Shown piece after piece: positions 28,296 to 38,647 of a stretch of 64,000 nucleotides of DNA. The position numbers and the translations under genes were made by a program. The notes under the pieces are model-generated. The model was not told the origin of the DNA. It made no database searches and worked only from the letters and a program-made list of their open reading frames with translations. Origin of the DNA: Gammaproteobacteria bacterium (GTDB lineage: Bacteria > Pseudomonadota > Gammaproteobacteria > Acidiferrobacterales > Sulfurifustaceae); contig SCRL01000034.1 in the NCBI GenBank assembly GCA_004298065.1, positions 30,487 to 94,486 on the forward strand, read 5' to 3'. Positions within the stretch are counted from its first letter, which is position 1. Each line of letters begins with the position of its first letter.

Positions 28296-31200
28296 TCAAC
28301 CCCGACCGCCCGGCGTCCACTCGCGCCAGCCGCCGAGCAACGGGAAGTACAGCCCGAGACGGATCGGCCGGGAATCCAGCCGCGCCATCAGGCGCGCGTA
28401 GCGTTCGAGCTGGAAGCGATAACGCTCCTGCTCGCGGTCGAGGAACTCGTCGAGCCCACCGCCTTCGTGCGCGCTGGTTTTGTAGTCCACGATCCAGCGC
28501 GTGCCGTTTTCGTCGACGAAGGTGCGATCGAGAATGACGTTCACGATGTCGCCATCCAGCACGCCGGATAACGCCAGCTCGCTGCGCGTCTCGGCATGGG
28601 CGGCGTCCAGCAACCAACGACCGCGCGTATCGATGAGCGTTTGCTGCAACGCACGTTCGACGCGCGCCACCGCCTGGCTGCGCTGCGCCGCCGGCACGCC
28701 GAGCTCGGCCAGTATCCGGTCGAATGTCGGCTGCATGCCGCGCAGACGCTCGGCGGTCCAACGCTCCGCACCCTCGCGCGCGATGTGCTGGAGCACCCGA
28801 TGCACCACCGTACCCACGTGGCGGATGGCTTCGCTGGCCCACTCAAACTCGACCATCGGCAATTCGGTGTGTGTCATTTCGCTTTCCACGCCTGCAACCA
28901 GCGAAAGCGGCGGCGCCGGCACGCGCCATGCAAGCGGCAGGCGCCGGACAGGACGGCCATCGCCAGTGGTTCCTGCGGGTTCCGCCGGCTGTATGGCGAC
29001 CGGAGACCGACTGGCGAAGGCCAACTCGAATTCCTCGCATACCGCCGGCCAGAGCTGGTACAGCAGCGAACGCGGGTCCGGGGCCGCCAGTTCCACGGTG
29101 TCTCCGTTCTCGCGTAACTGCGTATGACCCAGCAAATGCAGCCGCTCGATGGCGCGCGTGGCCGCGACGTAAAGCAGGCGTCCGTCCTCGTAATAACCCT
29201 TATCCTGATCGAGACGCCACAGGTGATTGTAGATGGGCTCCTGTTCCGAACCGCTCGCACGAATCGGCGCGAGCAGCAGGTCCGGGGCATGGGCGCGCGG
29301 CGTGGTGCGTTCGAGCCACAACAGCAGCGGCGGATCGTTGCGCCGCGGTAAACGTCCCAATCCCGGCACGATCACGGTATGGAATTCGAGCCCCTTGGCC
29401 TTGTGCACGGTCATGAGCTGGAGCCGCGCGTCCGCCTCCACGTCCGGCAGCGCGAACAATTGCGTGACCTGCTCCTCAAGTTGCGCCAGATCGGGCAGAT
29501 CGCCGCCCTCTTCCAGTTCGTCGAGCAGGTCGAAATACACCGCGGCATCCTCGAGGTCGGTGCGCTCGGCAACGCACGCCGACCCGCCGAGCGCCAGCCA
29601 CGCGCCCTCAATGGCGCGACGCAGCGGTTGCCGCCGCCGGTCGGCGAGCGCCGCCGCCAATATCGGCTGCACGCGGGCCAGGCGCCCCCGGCCATCCGCA
29701 CTCAGTCGCTCGCGACGCGCGGCGTCCAGCAACCGCTCCCATACGGTGATACCCACGTCATCGCCAACCAATGCTTCGAGATCGGTCAGCGTCAGACCGC
29801 ACCACGGGGCACGCAGCACCGCGAGCCAGGCCACGCGGTCGGCCGGGTGCACCAGCGCGCGCGTCAACGCGAGCAGGTCCTGCACCGCCGACCGGTGGCC
29901 GAGTTGCTCGATTTCCACGGCGCGGAAGCGCAGCCCGGTCTGTTTCAGATGCGGCGCGATCTGATACAGGTGCGAGCGCGAACGCACGAGAATCGCGACG
30001 GTCTTGTCCGTATCGGCGGCGAGAGCCGCGCGCGCCAGCGCTGCCACCTGCTTCGCTTCTGCAATATCGTCCTGACCGATGAATGGATGCACGCACACGG
30101 CGGCATCCGGCAACGCCGGGTGCTGCGCCACGGCGGACGCATGGCACACGGCACCGGCGGCAATGTCCTCCGTGGCCGGCAGCACGCGCGCGAACGCATG
30201 GTTCACCCACTCGACCAGCCCCGATTGCGAGCGGAAATTGACCTTGAGATCGAGCGGCGCGAGTCGCACGCGCCCGATGCCCTCGTGGCGCGCACGCAGG
30301 TAGAGCCCAACCTCGGCCTGGCGAAAACGGTAGATGGACTGCATCGGATCACCGACCACGAACAGCGTGCGCCCGTCGCCCGGCTCCCAGCCGGCCGTGA
30401 GCCGTTCCAGCAACTCGAACTGGCTCTGCGAGGTATCTTGAAACTCGTCCACCAGCAGGTGGCGGATGCGATAGTCGAGACTGAGCGCGAGGTCGGTGGG
30501 TTCATCGGGTGTGCCGAGCGCCTGGATCGCACCCCAGGCCACCTCGGTGAAGTCGACCTCGCCGTGTGCCTGGAACACCAGCCGCAGCTGCGCGACGGCT
30601 AGCGGCAGTAATTCGCACAACGCCTCGACCACCTGCCATTGATTGTCGTCGTAGCGCGGTGGCGGCAACAGCGCCAGCGCCGCCAGACGCACGCGCAGCA
30701 TTTCATGGTCGGCGAGCGCCTCCACCAGCCCCACGAACCGCCGTTTGGCGCTTTCGCGGCGCGCTTTTTCGGCAGCGTCGCGTGCGCCGCTCGGCGGCGG
30801 GAAGCCGATGCCGGTGTCCACGCGCTTGCGCCAGCTCCCGCTTGCGGTGAGCAGCAATTGCGCCAGACCGCGCCACGCCGGTAAATCGTCGACGGTGTCG
30901 CCGGGAAGCTCACGCAGATCGAGACAGGCGAGGATCGCGGAATCCGAGCCATCCGCCTTCAGACGTTGTGCCGCATCGCGCGCCGTCGCCAGCAATTCGG
31001 ATGCGTGCTGCCGCGGCACCGTCGCGCGCAGCGTGGCCAGCACATCGCGCACGAGGCGCGCCAGCGCGGCCTCCAGCGTCTCGCGGCGCAACCGCTCGCT
31101 CCCGCGATCGGCAAGATGGCGCAACCATTGATCGCGCCGGGCGAGCATCCGCGCGAGCAGCTCTTCGACCCGCGGCAGGTGGTTGTCGAGATGCAGCAGC

Positions 31201-31727
31201 AACTGCTCGATGGCCGGAGACCACGAACCGTCGGTTTCAAGCAGGCCGATGAGGTTGCGCGCCGCCTCGCGATAAAGCGGCTCGGCGTCCTCGACGATCG
31301 CCGGCGGCGCGCCGAGGCGCGAGAGCAGCGGCATCTGGCGCGTGAGCGCGGAGCAAAACGAGTCGATGGTACCGATACGGAGCCGGCCGGGATTGGCCCG
31401 GATATCCCAGTGCGCCCGCGCATCGCGCGTCAGTACTGCGCGCGCCAGGTCCCAGGTGAGCGCCTTGTGCGTCTGCACGGGTCGCGCTTCGCGCGCGCCG
31501 CTTTCGAGCGCGAGCAGCACGCGGCTGCGCATTTCGGCTGCGGCCTTGCGCGTGAAGGTGATGGCCACCACCTCCTCCGGGTGATCCACGTGCGCCAGCA
31601 GGTTGAGATAGCGGTTGGTGAGCAACTCGGTCTTGCCCGACCCGGCCGGCGCCTGGACGATGAACGAACGCGCGGGGTCGAGCGCCTGCAGGCGTTCGGC
31701 GGCATCCCGTGGCGCCGGGGCGTTCAT
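28296..31727 (-). CDS. AddA-like UvrD/RecB-family helicase-nuclease
   Basis: A 1143-residue superfamily 1 helicase. Walker A APAGSGKTELLTNR is at about 25-38, motif Ia VVAITFTRKAAAEMRSRV follows, then motif II LLVDEFQDTSQ and motif VI VAATRAIERLHLLG. The C-terminal PD-(D/E)XK nuclease has LDRTFVDENGTRWIVDYKT near 1090-1110. It would form the ATP-driven helicase/nuclease half of a double-strand-break processing complex and pairs with the downstream AddB-like gene, whose end overlaps its start by 4 bp. RecB of RecBCD is the alternative, but adjacency to the AddB-like protein favours AddAB. Confidence 0.85.
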   Translation of the reverse strand: MNAPAPRDAAERLQALDPARSFIVQAPAGSGKTELLTNRYLNLLAHVDHPEEVVAITFTRKAAAEMRSRVLLALESGAREARPVQTHKALTWDLARAVLTRDARAHWDIRANPGRLRIGTIDSFCSALTRQMPLLSRLGAPPAIVEDAEPLYREAARNLIGLLETDGSWSPAIEQLLLHLDNHLPRVEELLARMLARRDQWLRHLADRGSERLRRETLEAALARLVRDVLATLRATVPRQHASELLATARDAAQRLKADGSDSAILACLDLRELPGDTVDDLPAWRGLAQLLLTASGSWRKRVDTGIGFPPPSGARDAAEKARRESAKRRFVGLVEALADHEMLRVRLAALALLPPPRYDDNQWQVVEALCELLPLAVAQLRLVFQAHGEVDFTEVAWGAIQALGTPDEPTDLALSLDYRIRHLLVDEFQDTSQSQFELLERLTAGWEPGDGRTLFVVGDPMQSIYRFRQAEVGLYLRARHEGIGRVRLAPLDLKVNFRSQSGLVEWVNHAFARVLPATEDIAAGAVCHASAVAQHPALPDAAVCVHPFIGQDDIAEAKQVAALARAALAADTDKTVAILVRSRSHLYQIAPHLKQTGLRFRAVEIEQLGHRSAVQDLLALTRALVHPADRVAWLAVLRAPWCGLTLTDLEALVGDDVGITVWERLLDAARRERLSADGRGRLARVQPILAAALADRRRQPLRRAIEGAWLALGGSACVAERTDLEDAAVYFDLLDELEEGGDLPDLAQLEEQVTQLFALPDVEADARLQLMTVHKAKGLEFHTVIVPGLGRLPRRNDPPLLLWLERTTPRAHAPDLLLAPIRASGSEQEPIYNHLWRLDQDKGYYEDGRLLYVAATRAIERLHLLGHTQLRENGDTVELAAPDPRSLLYQLWPAVCEEFELAFASRSPVAIQPAEPAGTTGDGRPVRRLPLAWRVPAPPLSLVAGVESEMTHTELPMVEFEWASEAIRHVGTVVHRVLQHIAREGAERWTAERLRGMQPTFDRILAELGVPAAQRSQAVARVERALQQTLIDTRGRWLLDAAHAETRSELALSGVLDGDIVNVILDRTFVDENGTRWIVDYKTSAHEGGGLDEFLDREQERYRFQLERYARLMARLDSRPIRLGLYFPLLGGWREWTPGGRG

Positions 31728-34474
31728 GCTCCGTTTTCCCCCGTGTCTTCGATGGCAACGGGAATATCCGCCTCGCGCTCATGCACGCGGCACAGCGGCG
31801 TGAGCCCGCAATGCTCGCAGGTCTTGCGTGGGTACTTGGGATCGACCGTCGCATCGCCACTGCGGAATGACTGCCCGAGCGCTTCAAGCGTATCGCGCCA
31901 GGCGCGGTGCAGCCCGTCCCAAGAACCGTAATCGGCCGCGTCGCGCGTGGCTTCGAACGCGCGCAACCCCGGTATGAGGCCGTCCTCCCGGGCGACGCCG
32001 ACGAAACCCATCTCGCCGCGCCGCAGGCGTGCGAACAACACGGCGGACACGGGCGCGTGCGCAAGGCTGTAAAGCGGAAGTTGCGGCTCGTCCGGGCGCG
32101 CGCCGGACCACTGACCGGGCTTCGGTCGGCCGGTCTTGTAGTCGATGACGGCGCGCGCGCCGTCGGGCAGCTCGTCAACGCGATCGATCACGGCGTGGAT
32201 GCGCAATCCACCGATCTCGACCTCTTCCGGGGCTTCGGTGGCCATGACCGTGAACGGCGCGCGTGTTTTTTCAATTTCGAGCCAATCCAGCACCAGCGTC
32301 TCCAGCCGCCACTGCTCTATGGCGGTAAAGCGCGCGGTGAAGGTTCCCTGGCGATAACGCGCCTCGTGCGCGACCTGCGCCGCCACCTGGACCCGCACCA
32401 GCGCCTGCAAATTCTCCGGCGCCTGCGCGCACAGCGCGGCATGCGTTTTAAGCTCGCGCCATACGCGCGCCAGCACGCCGTGCAGCAGGCGTCCGCGCGT
32501 GCTGTCGTCGAGCCCCGGACCCGGCTCGTCGAGTTGCTGGGCGCCGAGACGCACGCGTGCAAACGCGCGGAACGGACAAGCGGCCTGGTCGCGGAACACC
32601 GCGGTGCCGCGCTGTACGGCCGCCCCTGCAGGCAATGCCGGAGCACGGTTGTCAGTGAGCGTTTCAAGCACGCCCGCGTCATGGATGACATCGCGGAAGC
32701 TGTTTGCGGGCGACACGACGAGCGCCTGCGGGACAATCTCCGGCAAATCGACGATTAGCGGGCTCGGTCGCAAGTCTTCGTCGCCCCGGCGCATCGGGTA
32801 GCTCGCAATCACCTCAGGTGCGCTTGCAAGCAGGCGCGCGGTCAGTGAACGCGCGAACGCAAGCTCGCGTTCGGCCGAGGCATGCGGCAAACCGTGGCGA
32901 CGCATAAGCGCGATCGGCAGCAGCGGGTTCGGGCGCGGGCTCGCCGGCCACATATCGTCGTGCAGCCCCATAACCCACAGGTGATCGAACGCAAGCCCCG
33001 CGGTCTCCAACACGCCGAGAATCTGAATGGGTACCGCCGGCGTTTCCGGCTGGAAGATGCGCTCCACGGCCAGGCTTCGCAACGTCGACAGCGCCTCCGA
33101 CCCGTCGATGCGGCCGGCGATGACATCGAGGGCGGACAGCTCGGTTGTAAGCTCGCGCCAGGCCTCGAATGTCTGGAATTCCGCGCTGGTCAACGCGCGC
33201 TCGCCGGGCCAACCCATGGCGTGCAACAGCCGCGAAAATGCCTCCGCCCAGTTGCTCGGCAACTGCCGGCGTGGAAGCGCATCCAGCACGGCGCGCAGCG
33301 TCTTCAGGTGCTGCGCCAGTCGCGGCGCGGCGAATGCACGCGGCGTGCCGTCGGTGTCGCGCGCCTCGGCGCGACGCAGGCACAACGCGGGCGTTACCGC
33401 CGTTTCACCCAGACGCCGCAACTCGGCGTCGAGCAAGGCGCGGCGCGAAAGCTCCGCCTCAGCGCCGCCGAGGAACGGCGAGCGCAACAGGCTTCCGGCC
33501 TGTGTATACGTGAGCTTGTCCAGCGCCAGCTGCAGGACCAGGAGCGCGCTATGCGCCAGCGGGCAGTCCGACAACGGGCGCCCGAGCGAGATGTTGTAGG
33601 GACGCACCACCGGTCCGGCGCCCGGCAGCGTCGCGGCCGGCACGAACAGGTCGTCGAAGACGCGCGCGATCGTGCCTGCCTGCACCTGCAAGTCCGGCAC
33701 GACGATGCCGATGCGCGCGGCCGGTTGTCCTTCCAGAATCCGCCTGGCCCAGCGGGCGGCGAGCATGATTTCTCCCGCCGGTTCCTGACATGCGAGACGC
33801 GCTGCGCGCCCGGAGGTGGTTGCGGCGGCAATGGATTCGATTTCCGTACCGGCGCGTTTCAGGCAATCGATCAGATGTTGTTGCTGTGGCGTAAACTCGT
33901 CAAAGCCGGCGAACAGCAACCGCGCCGGCGGCGTGAGCTGACGGCGCTCGAAGGCGTCCGCCAACAGGTCGGGCACTCGGGCCGCGTCCAGCCAGCCGTT
34001 CCGCCCGCATTCACGCGCGAACCGGTCCGCCCACGCGACGAACGCGCGCGCGTCCTCGTTCGGCGCACCGGCTTCGATCATCGGTAACGGGAGGCGCCAT
34101 TCATGCACCAGTTGCCAGGCTTCCTGCGCCGTGCGCGCGGTGGCCGGCAGCTGGAGCAATACGTGGCTCCAGGCCGAATCGTTGACGATGGCCTCCCACA
34201 GGCGGCGCTCCTGCGCCGACGACAGCAGGACGCGCGGCGCAACAGCGGGATCGGCGAGCGCCAGGCCGAAGGTCTCGCTCCAGATGCGCGCAACCCACGC
34301 CGGCCACGGCAGGATGTCGGCGCCGGCCCAGGCGCCCAGTCCCGCGTGCTGCATGCGCTGGTTGAAATCGGCCCGCAGCTGGCGCGCCAAGCGCCGGCTC
34401 GCAGTGATCACCGTCGCACCGGCCGACAGCGCTGCAAAAGTGGTGGGGTCCATATCCTCCGTCGCCGGCTGCAT
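31724..34474 (-). CDS. AddB-like DNA repair nuclease (TIGR03623-type)
   Basis: A 916-residue protein with degenerate UvrD-like helicase repeats and a C-terminal PD-(D/E)XK nuclease (VIDRVDELPDGARAVIDYKTGRP). A first Cys in CPFRAFARVRL and three more in CEHCGLTPLCRVHE give the AddB-type 4Fe-4S clip around the nuclease. The N-terminus ASRRLARQLRADFNQRMQ resembles members of the probable DNA repair protein family TIGR03623. It probably acts with the AddA-like protein to resect broken ends and load recombination. Its start overlaps nothing upstream; the gap to the GGDEF/EAL gene is 52 bp. Confidence 0.83.
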   Translation of the reverse strand: MQPATEDMDPTTFAALSAGATVITASRRLARQLRADFNQRMQHAGLGAWAGADILPWPAWVARIWSETFGLALADPAVAPRVLLSSAQERRLWEAIVNDSAWSHVLLQLPATARTAQEAWQLVHEWRLPLPMIEAGAPNEDARAFVAWADRFARECGRNGWLDAARVPDLLADAFERRQLTPPARLLFAGFDEFTPQQQHLIDCLKRAGTEIESIAAATTSGRAARLACQEPAGEIMLAARWARRILEGQPAARIGIVVPDLQVQAGTIARVFDDLFVPAATLPGAGPVVRPYNISLGRPLSDCPLAHSALLVLQLALDKLTYTQAGSLLRSPFLGGAEAELSRRALLDAELRRLGETAVTPALCLRRAEARDTDGTPRAFAAPRLAQHLKTLRAVLDALPRRQLPSNWAEAFSRLLHAMGWPGERALTSAEFQTFEAWRELTTELSALDVIAGRIDGSEALSTLRSLAVERIFQPETPAVPIQILGVLETAGLAFDHLWVMGLHDDMWPASPRPNPLLPIALMRRHGLPHASAERELAFARSLTARLLASAPEVIASYPMRRGDEDLRPSPLIVDLPEIVPQALVVSPANSFRDVIHDAGVLETLTDNRAPALPAGAAVQRGTAVFRDQAACPFRAFARVRLGAQQLDEPGPGLDDSTRGRLLHGVLARVWRELKTHAALCAQAPENLQALVRVQVAAQVAHEARYRQGTFTARFTAIEQWRLETLVLDWLEIEKTRAPFTVMATEAPEEVEIGGLRIHAVIDRVDELPDGARAVIDYKTGRPKPGQWSGARPDEPQLPLYSLAHAPVSAVLFARLRRGEMGFVGVAREDGLIPGLRAFEATRDAADYGSWDGLHRAWRDTLEALGQSFRSGDATVDPKYPRKTCEHCGLTPLCRVHEREADIPVAIEDTGENGA

Positions 34475-34526
34475 AGAATGGGTGCGACGGATTATATAAG
34501 GAGACTACTTCGAATAGCCGGCCTGG

Positions 34527-37500
34527 CTATGGCGAGGCCGGCCTGGCCCTCTGCGCGAAACGCGCTACCTCGATGGCGGTCAGAGGCTTGCTGAAAACAA
34601 ATCCCATGATCGCGTCGCAATCGGCCGAGCGCAGCACCCGCAGCTGGGGCTCCTGCTCGACCCCCTCGGCCATCACGCGCAGGCGTATCTCGTGCGCCAC
34701 GGCGACGATGGCCCGCAACAGCGTCGCGTCCTCCGGACTGCCGGAAAGGTTGCGCACGAAACCGGGGTCCAGGTTCAACGCCGCGGCGTGTGCCTGGCGC
34801 AATTGTCCGAGCGGCGCGGTGCCGACATCGAAACTGCCGATCACGAGCGACACGCCGATGCGGTGCAGCGCTTCGGCGACACCGCCGGGACCGACGGCGG
34901 CGCCGGACAACATTCGGTGATTTATCTCGAGATGCAGCAGCGACGGCGACAGCCCGGTTTCCTCCAGCACCATGCGCACGATGTCGGCATAGTCGAGATC
35001 GGCAATCTCGCGGTCCGATACCTTGACGGTGATGGGCAACGCCGGCAGGCCCGTGGCCTGCCAGGCCTGCACCTGCTCGCAGGCGGCGCGCAGGACCCAC
35101 ACGCCGACCGGCACGATCAGACCGGTTTCCTCGAGTACCGGCAGGAACGCCGCGGGCTCCAGGAGACCGCGCGTCGGATGCTGCCAGCGCAGCAGCGCCT
35201 CCACACCGCAGGTGTGCCCGGTGCGCAGGTCCATCTGCGGCTGGTAGTGCAGCAGGAATTCCTTGTGCTCGAGCGCACGACGCAGCCCGGTTTCGAGCTC
35301 GAGGCGCTCGGCAAGACGGACATCCATGGCGGCTTCGTGGAAACGGATTGCATTGCCGCCCTGCTCCACGGCGCGGACCATGGCCGACTCGGCGCTGCGA
35401 AGAAGCGCAAAGACGTCCTTGCCGTCCTCCGGATAGAGGCCGACGCCGATACTGCCGGTCATGAACAACTCGCGCCCCGTGAGCGGGAACGGCTGCGCCA
35501 CGGCCAGCAGGATCTTCTGGGCAAAAAGCGTCGTTTCGCGCGCCGAGGCCACGCCATCGAGCAGAATGCCGAAGGCATTGCCGTCGAGGCGGGCCACCGT
35601 GTCGCTCTCGCGCACCGCGCGCCTGAGCCGTTCCGCGACGACGCGCAGCAGCTGGTCGCCCATCGCCTGCCCCAGGGTTGCGTTGATCGCATCGAATCGG
35701 TCGATGCCGAGGTACAGCACGGCCAGGGCGCCCTTTCGCGATGCGGCGCGTTTCACCGCGCGTATCACGCGCTCCGTGAACAGGAGGCGATTCGGCAACT
35801 GCGTCAGCACGTCGTGTTGCGCGAGATGCTGCAAACGCTCCTGAAAGTGAATGCTCTCGGTGATGTCCTTGCCGGTAGAGATGAAGTGCGTGATCAGGCC
35901 GTGGTCGTCCTTGAGCGGCGTGATGGTCTTCTCCTCGTAGTACAAACTGCCGTCCTTGCGCCGGTTGATGAACACCTCGCGGAAGGTCGCTCCTGCCAGA
36001 ATGGTTTCCCACATGCGGCGATAAAAGTTTTCATCGTGGCGCCCGGAACGCAGGAAGCTGGGGGTGCGCCCGAAGACCTCCTCGGGCGTATAGCCGGTAA
36101 CGCGCTCGAATGCCGGGTTGACATACTCGATCACGCCGCCGACGTCGGTGACTATCACCGGGTCCGCCGTCTGGTCCACGGCGCGCGCCAGCTTGTGCCG
36201 CTGTGCCTCCGTGTCCTTGCGTTCGGTAATGTCCTGGACCACGGCCACGAACACCGGCGGGATTTCCGTGGGCAGAAGCTGCAGGCGCACTTCCACCTGG
36301 TAGGGCGAGCCATTCTTGCGCCGATACAGGGTCTCAATGACGACACGGCTCTTCTGGCCGTTGCGCAACGGCTCAAGCAGCGCCGCGAAGGTCTGGGGTG
36401 TGAACTCAGGCTTGATATCGAGGGGCGTCAGTTGCTGCAGTTCGTCCAACGTATAGCCGAGGTTGGCCAGCGCCGCCTGGTTGGCCTGGACGAACCGCAG
36501 GGTATGCGCGTCAAAGGCGTAGAACTCGTTCGACGAGCTGTCGAGCATGCGCCCAAGGCGCAGGACATGCGCCTCGGCCTGGCGCCGCGCGCTCACGTCG
36601 CGCATGATCGCCTGCACGCGTTCGCCGATGCGCTTCGCGCTGATCTCGACCGGCACGAGACCGCCGTCCTTACGCCGCAGGCGACGTTCGCTGTACAAAA
36701 CCTTGCCTGCCAGAAGCTCGGGGAAACGCAACGGGAACGCCGTGAGGTCCTCCGGTTGAAACAGATCGCGCGCGTGGAGTTTCCGTATTTCGTTGGGCGT
36801 ATACCCCGTGATACGGCAAAAATGAGCATTGGCATCCAAAAGGCGCCCGGCCGTATCGGAATGGACAATACCATCCGATGCCTGCTCCATGAGCGCATGA
36901 AAGTCGCGCGCGCGGCGGCGCGACTGCTGCGACTTGTGTACCGTGATCGTCAGCAGCAGCGCCAACAGCCCTCCGAGGACGAATACAGTCTCGGGAACGT
37001 GCGTTCGCTCAGCCCGAAGCGATGCGAGCGTCGGCCAAAGCCGGAGTTTCCAATCGACACCGTGCAGCACCAACCGCACGGTGGCGGCATATTCCGCGCC
37101 CGCGGCCATTTCCGATTCGGCAACCTGCACACGTCGGTAGATTTCCGTCTCGCGATCGTAGATCACGACTCCGTATCCGTTAATCACTTCCGGCGACAGG
37201 ATGTTGTCCAGCGCGTCCTGTAATCGGAGCACACCGCGGACATAGCCGGTCACCTTGCCATGAAGCCGGACGGGAACCTCTGCCTGCAGTGTGTATTTCC
37301 CGCTCGACGTTTTTGCGGTTCGCAGTGCTGGCCCTCTCGGGTTCGTGACAGACAAGCGGCCAGGGTCTGCGGCTGGATACTCCGGGGCAGACGCCGTGGA
37401 TGCAAACCCGTGGCGCATGGATGCGCCGTCTGCGGTGCCGATGGATGCAAACCGGATGGCGCGACGGCGATGAGCGGCATCGAGCCATTCGATGGCTTCA

Positions 37501-38438
37501 TACGCACTGTCGTGACGCAAATAATCCGCTGCGTCGACGTCCCACTTCTGCCGGTGGGCACCGCCGTGCGTCTCGATGCGCCTTGCCATGCGTTCCAGCG
37601 CCTCGACACGCTCGCCGAGGAACCAATCGATTTCCCTGACGACCAGGCGACTCTGGGCCTGGATGCTCTGCACAATGTGCAACCGTTCTTGTATGCGCAA
37701 GGCCTGCCATATCGCGATAACGACTGCCATGGCAGCAATGCCGGCAAGCAGCGGCATCCACGAAGGCGATTGTTGGGTCTCGGAACGGTCCGAGTACCAG
37801 GCATGCACGACCAGCGTCCCGCCCAACAGAAGAAAACCCGCCACCGTCAGCAGTGCCATGCCGACCACGTGATGGTTCTTGGTGTACGCTTCCGGCATGC
37901 CGCTCACGTAACCGAACAGACTGAACAGGGCGAGCACAAGAACAAGGCCGCCAAAAATGGCTACAGCCGCGTGGCGCTGGGGATGTCGACGGCGCACGCT
38001 CAACACCAGCAGCGAGAGGCCGGCCAATGCAAAGCCCGATGCCGTGTTGTAAGTCATCCGCCCCGGTGTGCGCAGGATGCCGGCCAGCGCATCGCGCATG
38101 AACAACTGGTCTATCCCCAGGTCCACACCAAACAGGTGCTGCAGCAACGTCAGCAAAACCATCGCCACAACCGCGGTGCCAAACGCAAACGCCAGACGCA
38201 CATGACCCCGGCTGAGCGCGAGCAGGCCGCCGCCACTCAGCCCGAACAGCAAGGCGGTGTTGAACAATATCGGGGGAAACGATGGGCGCACTCGCAACAG
38301 CGGCGCATAGCCGGCATACCACGCCGCCATCACAATGAGCCCGAATCCGGTAATCAGCAGACCGGGAATAAAAAGAATACGGGAAGAACGCGGAACGACG
38401 GCGGGGGTGCTCTTGTCCTTATGAAGTGTCTCGTGCAT
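34527..38438 (-). CDS. CHASE-PAS-PAS-PAS-GGDEF-EAL membrane protein with degenerate output domains
   Basis: A 1303-residue sensor. Seven N-terminal hydrophobic segments (about 20-250) are followed by a CHASE-type extracytoplasmic domain, a further membrane helix near 490-510, three PAS domains (about 525-895), then GGDEF and EAL. The GGDEF signature is degenerate (LDGNAF). In the EAL domain the EAL residue is kept (GVEALLRW), but the usual NLS Asn (VKVS), the DDFGTG pair (GSFDVGT), the K of KxD (LNLDP) and the LEITE second Glu (LEINHR) are lost. Catalysis is therefore unlikely; ligand binding or partner control is possible. Repeat unit 37409-37453 encodes residues about 329-343. Confidence 0.9.
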   Translation of the reverse strand: MHETLHKDKSTPAVVPRSSRILFIPGLLITGFGLIVMAAWYAGYAPLLRVRPSFPPILFNTALLFGLSGGGLLALSRGHVRLAFAFGTAVVAMVLLTLLQHLFGVDLGIDQLFMRDALAGILRTPGRMTYNTASGFALAGLSLLVLSVRRRHPQRHAAVAIFGGLVLVLALFSLFGYVSGMPEAYTKNHHVVGMALLTVAGFLLLGGTLVVHAWYSDRSETQQSPSWMPLLAGIAAMAVVIAIWQALRIQERLHIVQSIQAQSRLVVREIDWFLGERVEALERMARRIETHGGAHRQKWDVDAADYLRHDSAYEAIEWLDAAHRRRAIRFASIGTADGASMRHGFASTASAPEYPAADPGRLSVTNPRGPALRTAKTSSGKYTLQAEVPVRLHGKVTGYVRGVLRLQDALDNILSPEVINGYGVVIYDRETEIYRRVQVAESEMAAGAEYAATVRLVLHGVDWKLRLWPTLASLRAERTHVPETVFVLGGLLALLLTITVHKSQQSRRRARDFHALMEQASDGIVHSDTAGRLLDANAHFCRITGYTPNEIRKLHARDLFQPEDLTAFPLRFPELLAGKVLYSERRLRRKDGGLVPVEISAKRIGERVQAIMRDVSARRQAEAHVLRLGRMLDSSSNEFYAFDAHTLRFVQANQAALANLGYTLDELQQLTPLDIKPEFTPQTFAALLEPLRNGQKSRVVIETLYRRKNGSPYQVEVRLQLLPTEIPPVFVAVVQDITERKDTEAQRHKLARAVDQTADPVIVTDVGGVIEYVNPAFERVTGYTPEEVFGRTPSFLRSGRHDENFYRRMWETILAGATFREVFINRRKDGSLYYEEKTITPLKDDHGLITHFISTGKDITESIHFQERLQHLAQHDVLTQLPNRLLFTERVIRAVKRAASRKGALAVLYLGIDRFDAINATLGQAMGDQLLRVVAERLRRAVRESDTVARLDGNAFGILLDGVASARETTLFAQKILLAVAQPFPLTGRELFMTGSIGVGLYPEDGKDVFALLRSAESAMVRAVEQGGNAIRFHEAAMDVRLAERLELETGLRRALEHKEFLLHYQPQMDLRTGHTCGVEALLRWQHPTRGLLEPAAFLPVLEETGLIVPVGVWVLRAACEQVQAWQATGLPALPITVKVSDREIADLDYADIVRMVLEETGLSPSLLHLEINHRMLSGAAVGPGGVAEALHRIGVSLVIGSFDVGTAPLGQLRQAHAAALNLDPGFVRNLSGSPEDATLLRAIVAVAHEIRLRVMAEGVEQEPQLRVLRSADCDAIMGFVFSKPLTAIEVARFAQRARPASP
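37387..37453. repeat. Hairpin repeat inside the CHASE coding region
   Basis: The full unit is 37409-37453 (45 bp), preceded by a partial unit from 37387. It has a perfect stem GGCGCAT/ATGCGCC around GG and the conserved block GCCGTCTGCGGTGCC, then GATGGATGCAAACC. It is read in frame antisense within the CHASE-PAS-GGDEF-EAL gene. Its core matches the copy at 42744-42788 at 36 of 39 positions. Confidence 0.85.
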
Positions 38439-38508
38439 ACCTTGCTGGTTCAGAGGACGCGTTGTCTCCCATGCAAATTCCCTCTCTAATATTCTCTATG
38501 GACTCAAG

Positions 38509-38528
38509 TTTGGCAGCTGACTGCCAAA
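38509..38528. promoter_or_regulatory. Palindrome in the divergent 38.4-38.6 kb promoter region
   Basis: TTTGGCAG-CTGA-CTGCCAAA is a perfect 8-bp inverted repeat with a 4-base gap between two divergent genes, typical of a dimeric regulator site. The TGGC and TGCC halves look like sigma-54 boxes, but the GG to GC spacing is 9 not 10, so this is not a sigma-54 promoter. Confidence 0.4.
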
Positions 38529-38647
38529 ATACAATTAACAAATAGAGGGTTTTTTGCCGTGAACGCCTCCTATACTTGGCGGATGATAGGCACATATTTA
38601 CTACAGATATTCGCAGGCCTACCCGACACAGAGCCAGTCGAACGCCA

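Noticed and set aside
38571..38601. Sigma-54 promoter for the orphan fliK
   Set aside because: TGGC and GGC boxes have right spacing at 10 bases, but the -12 part reads AGGCA, not TTGCA.
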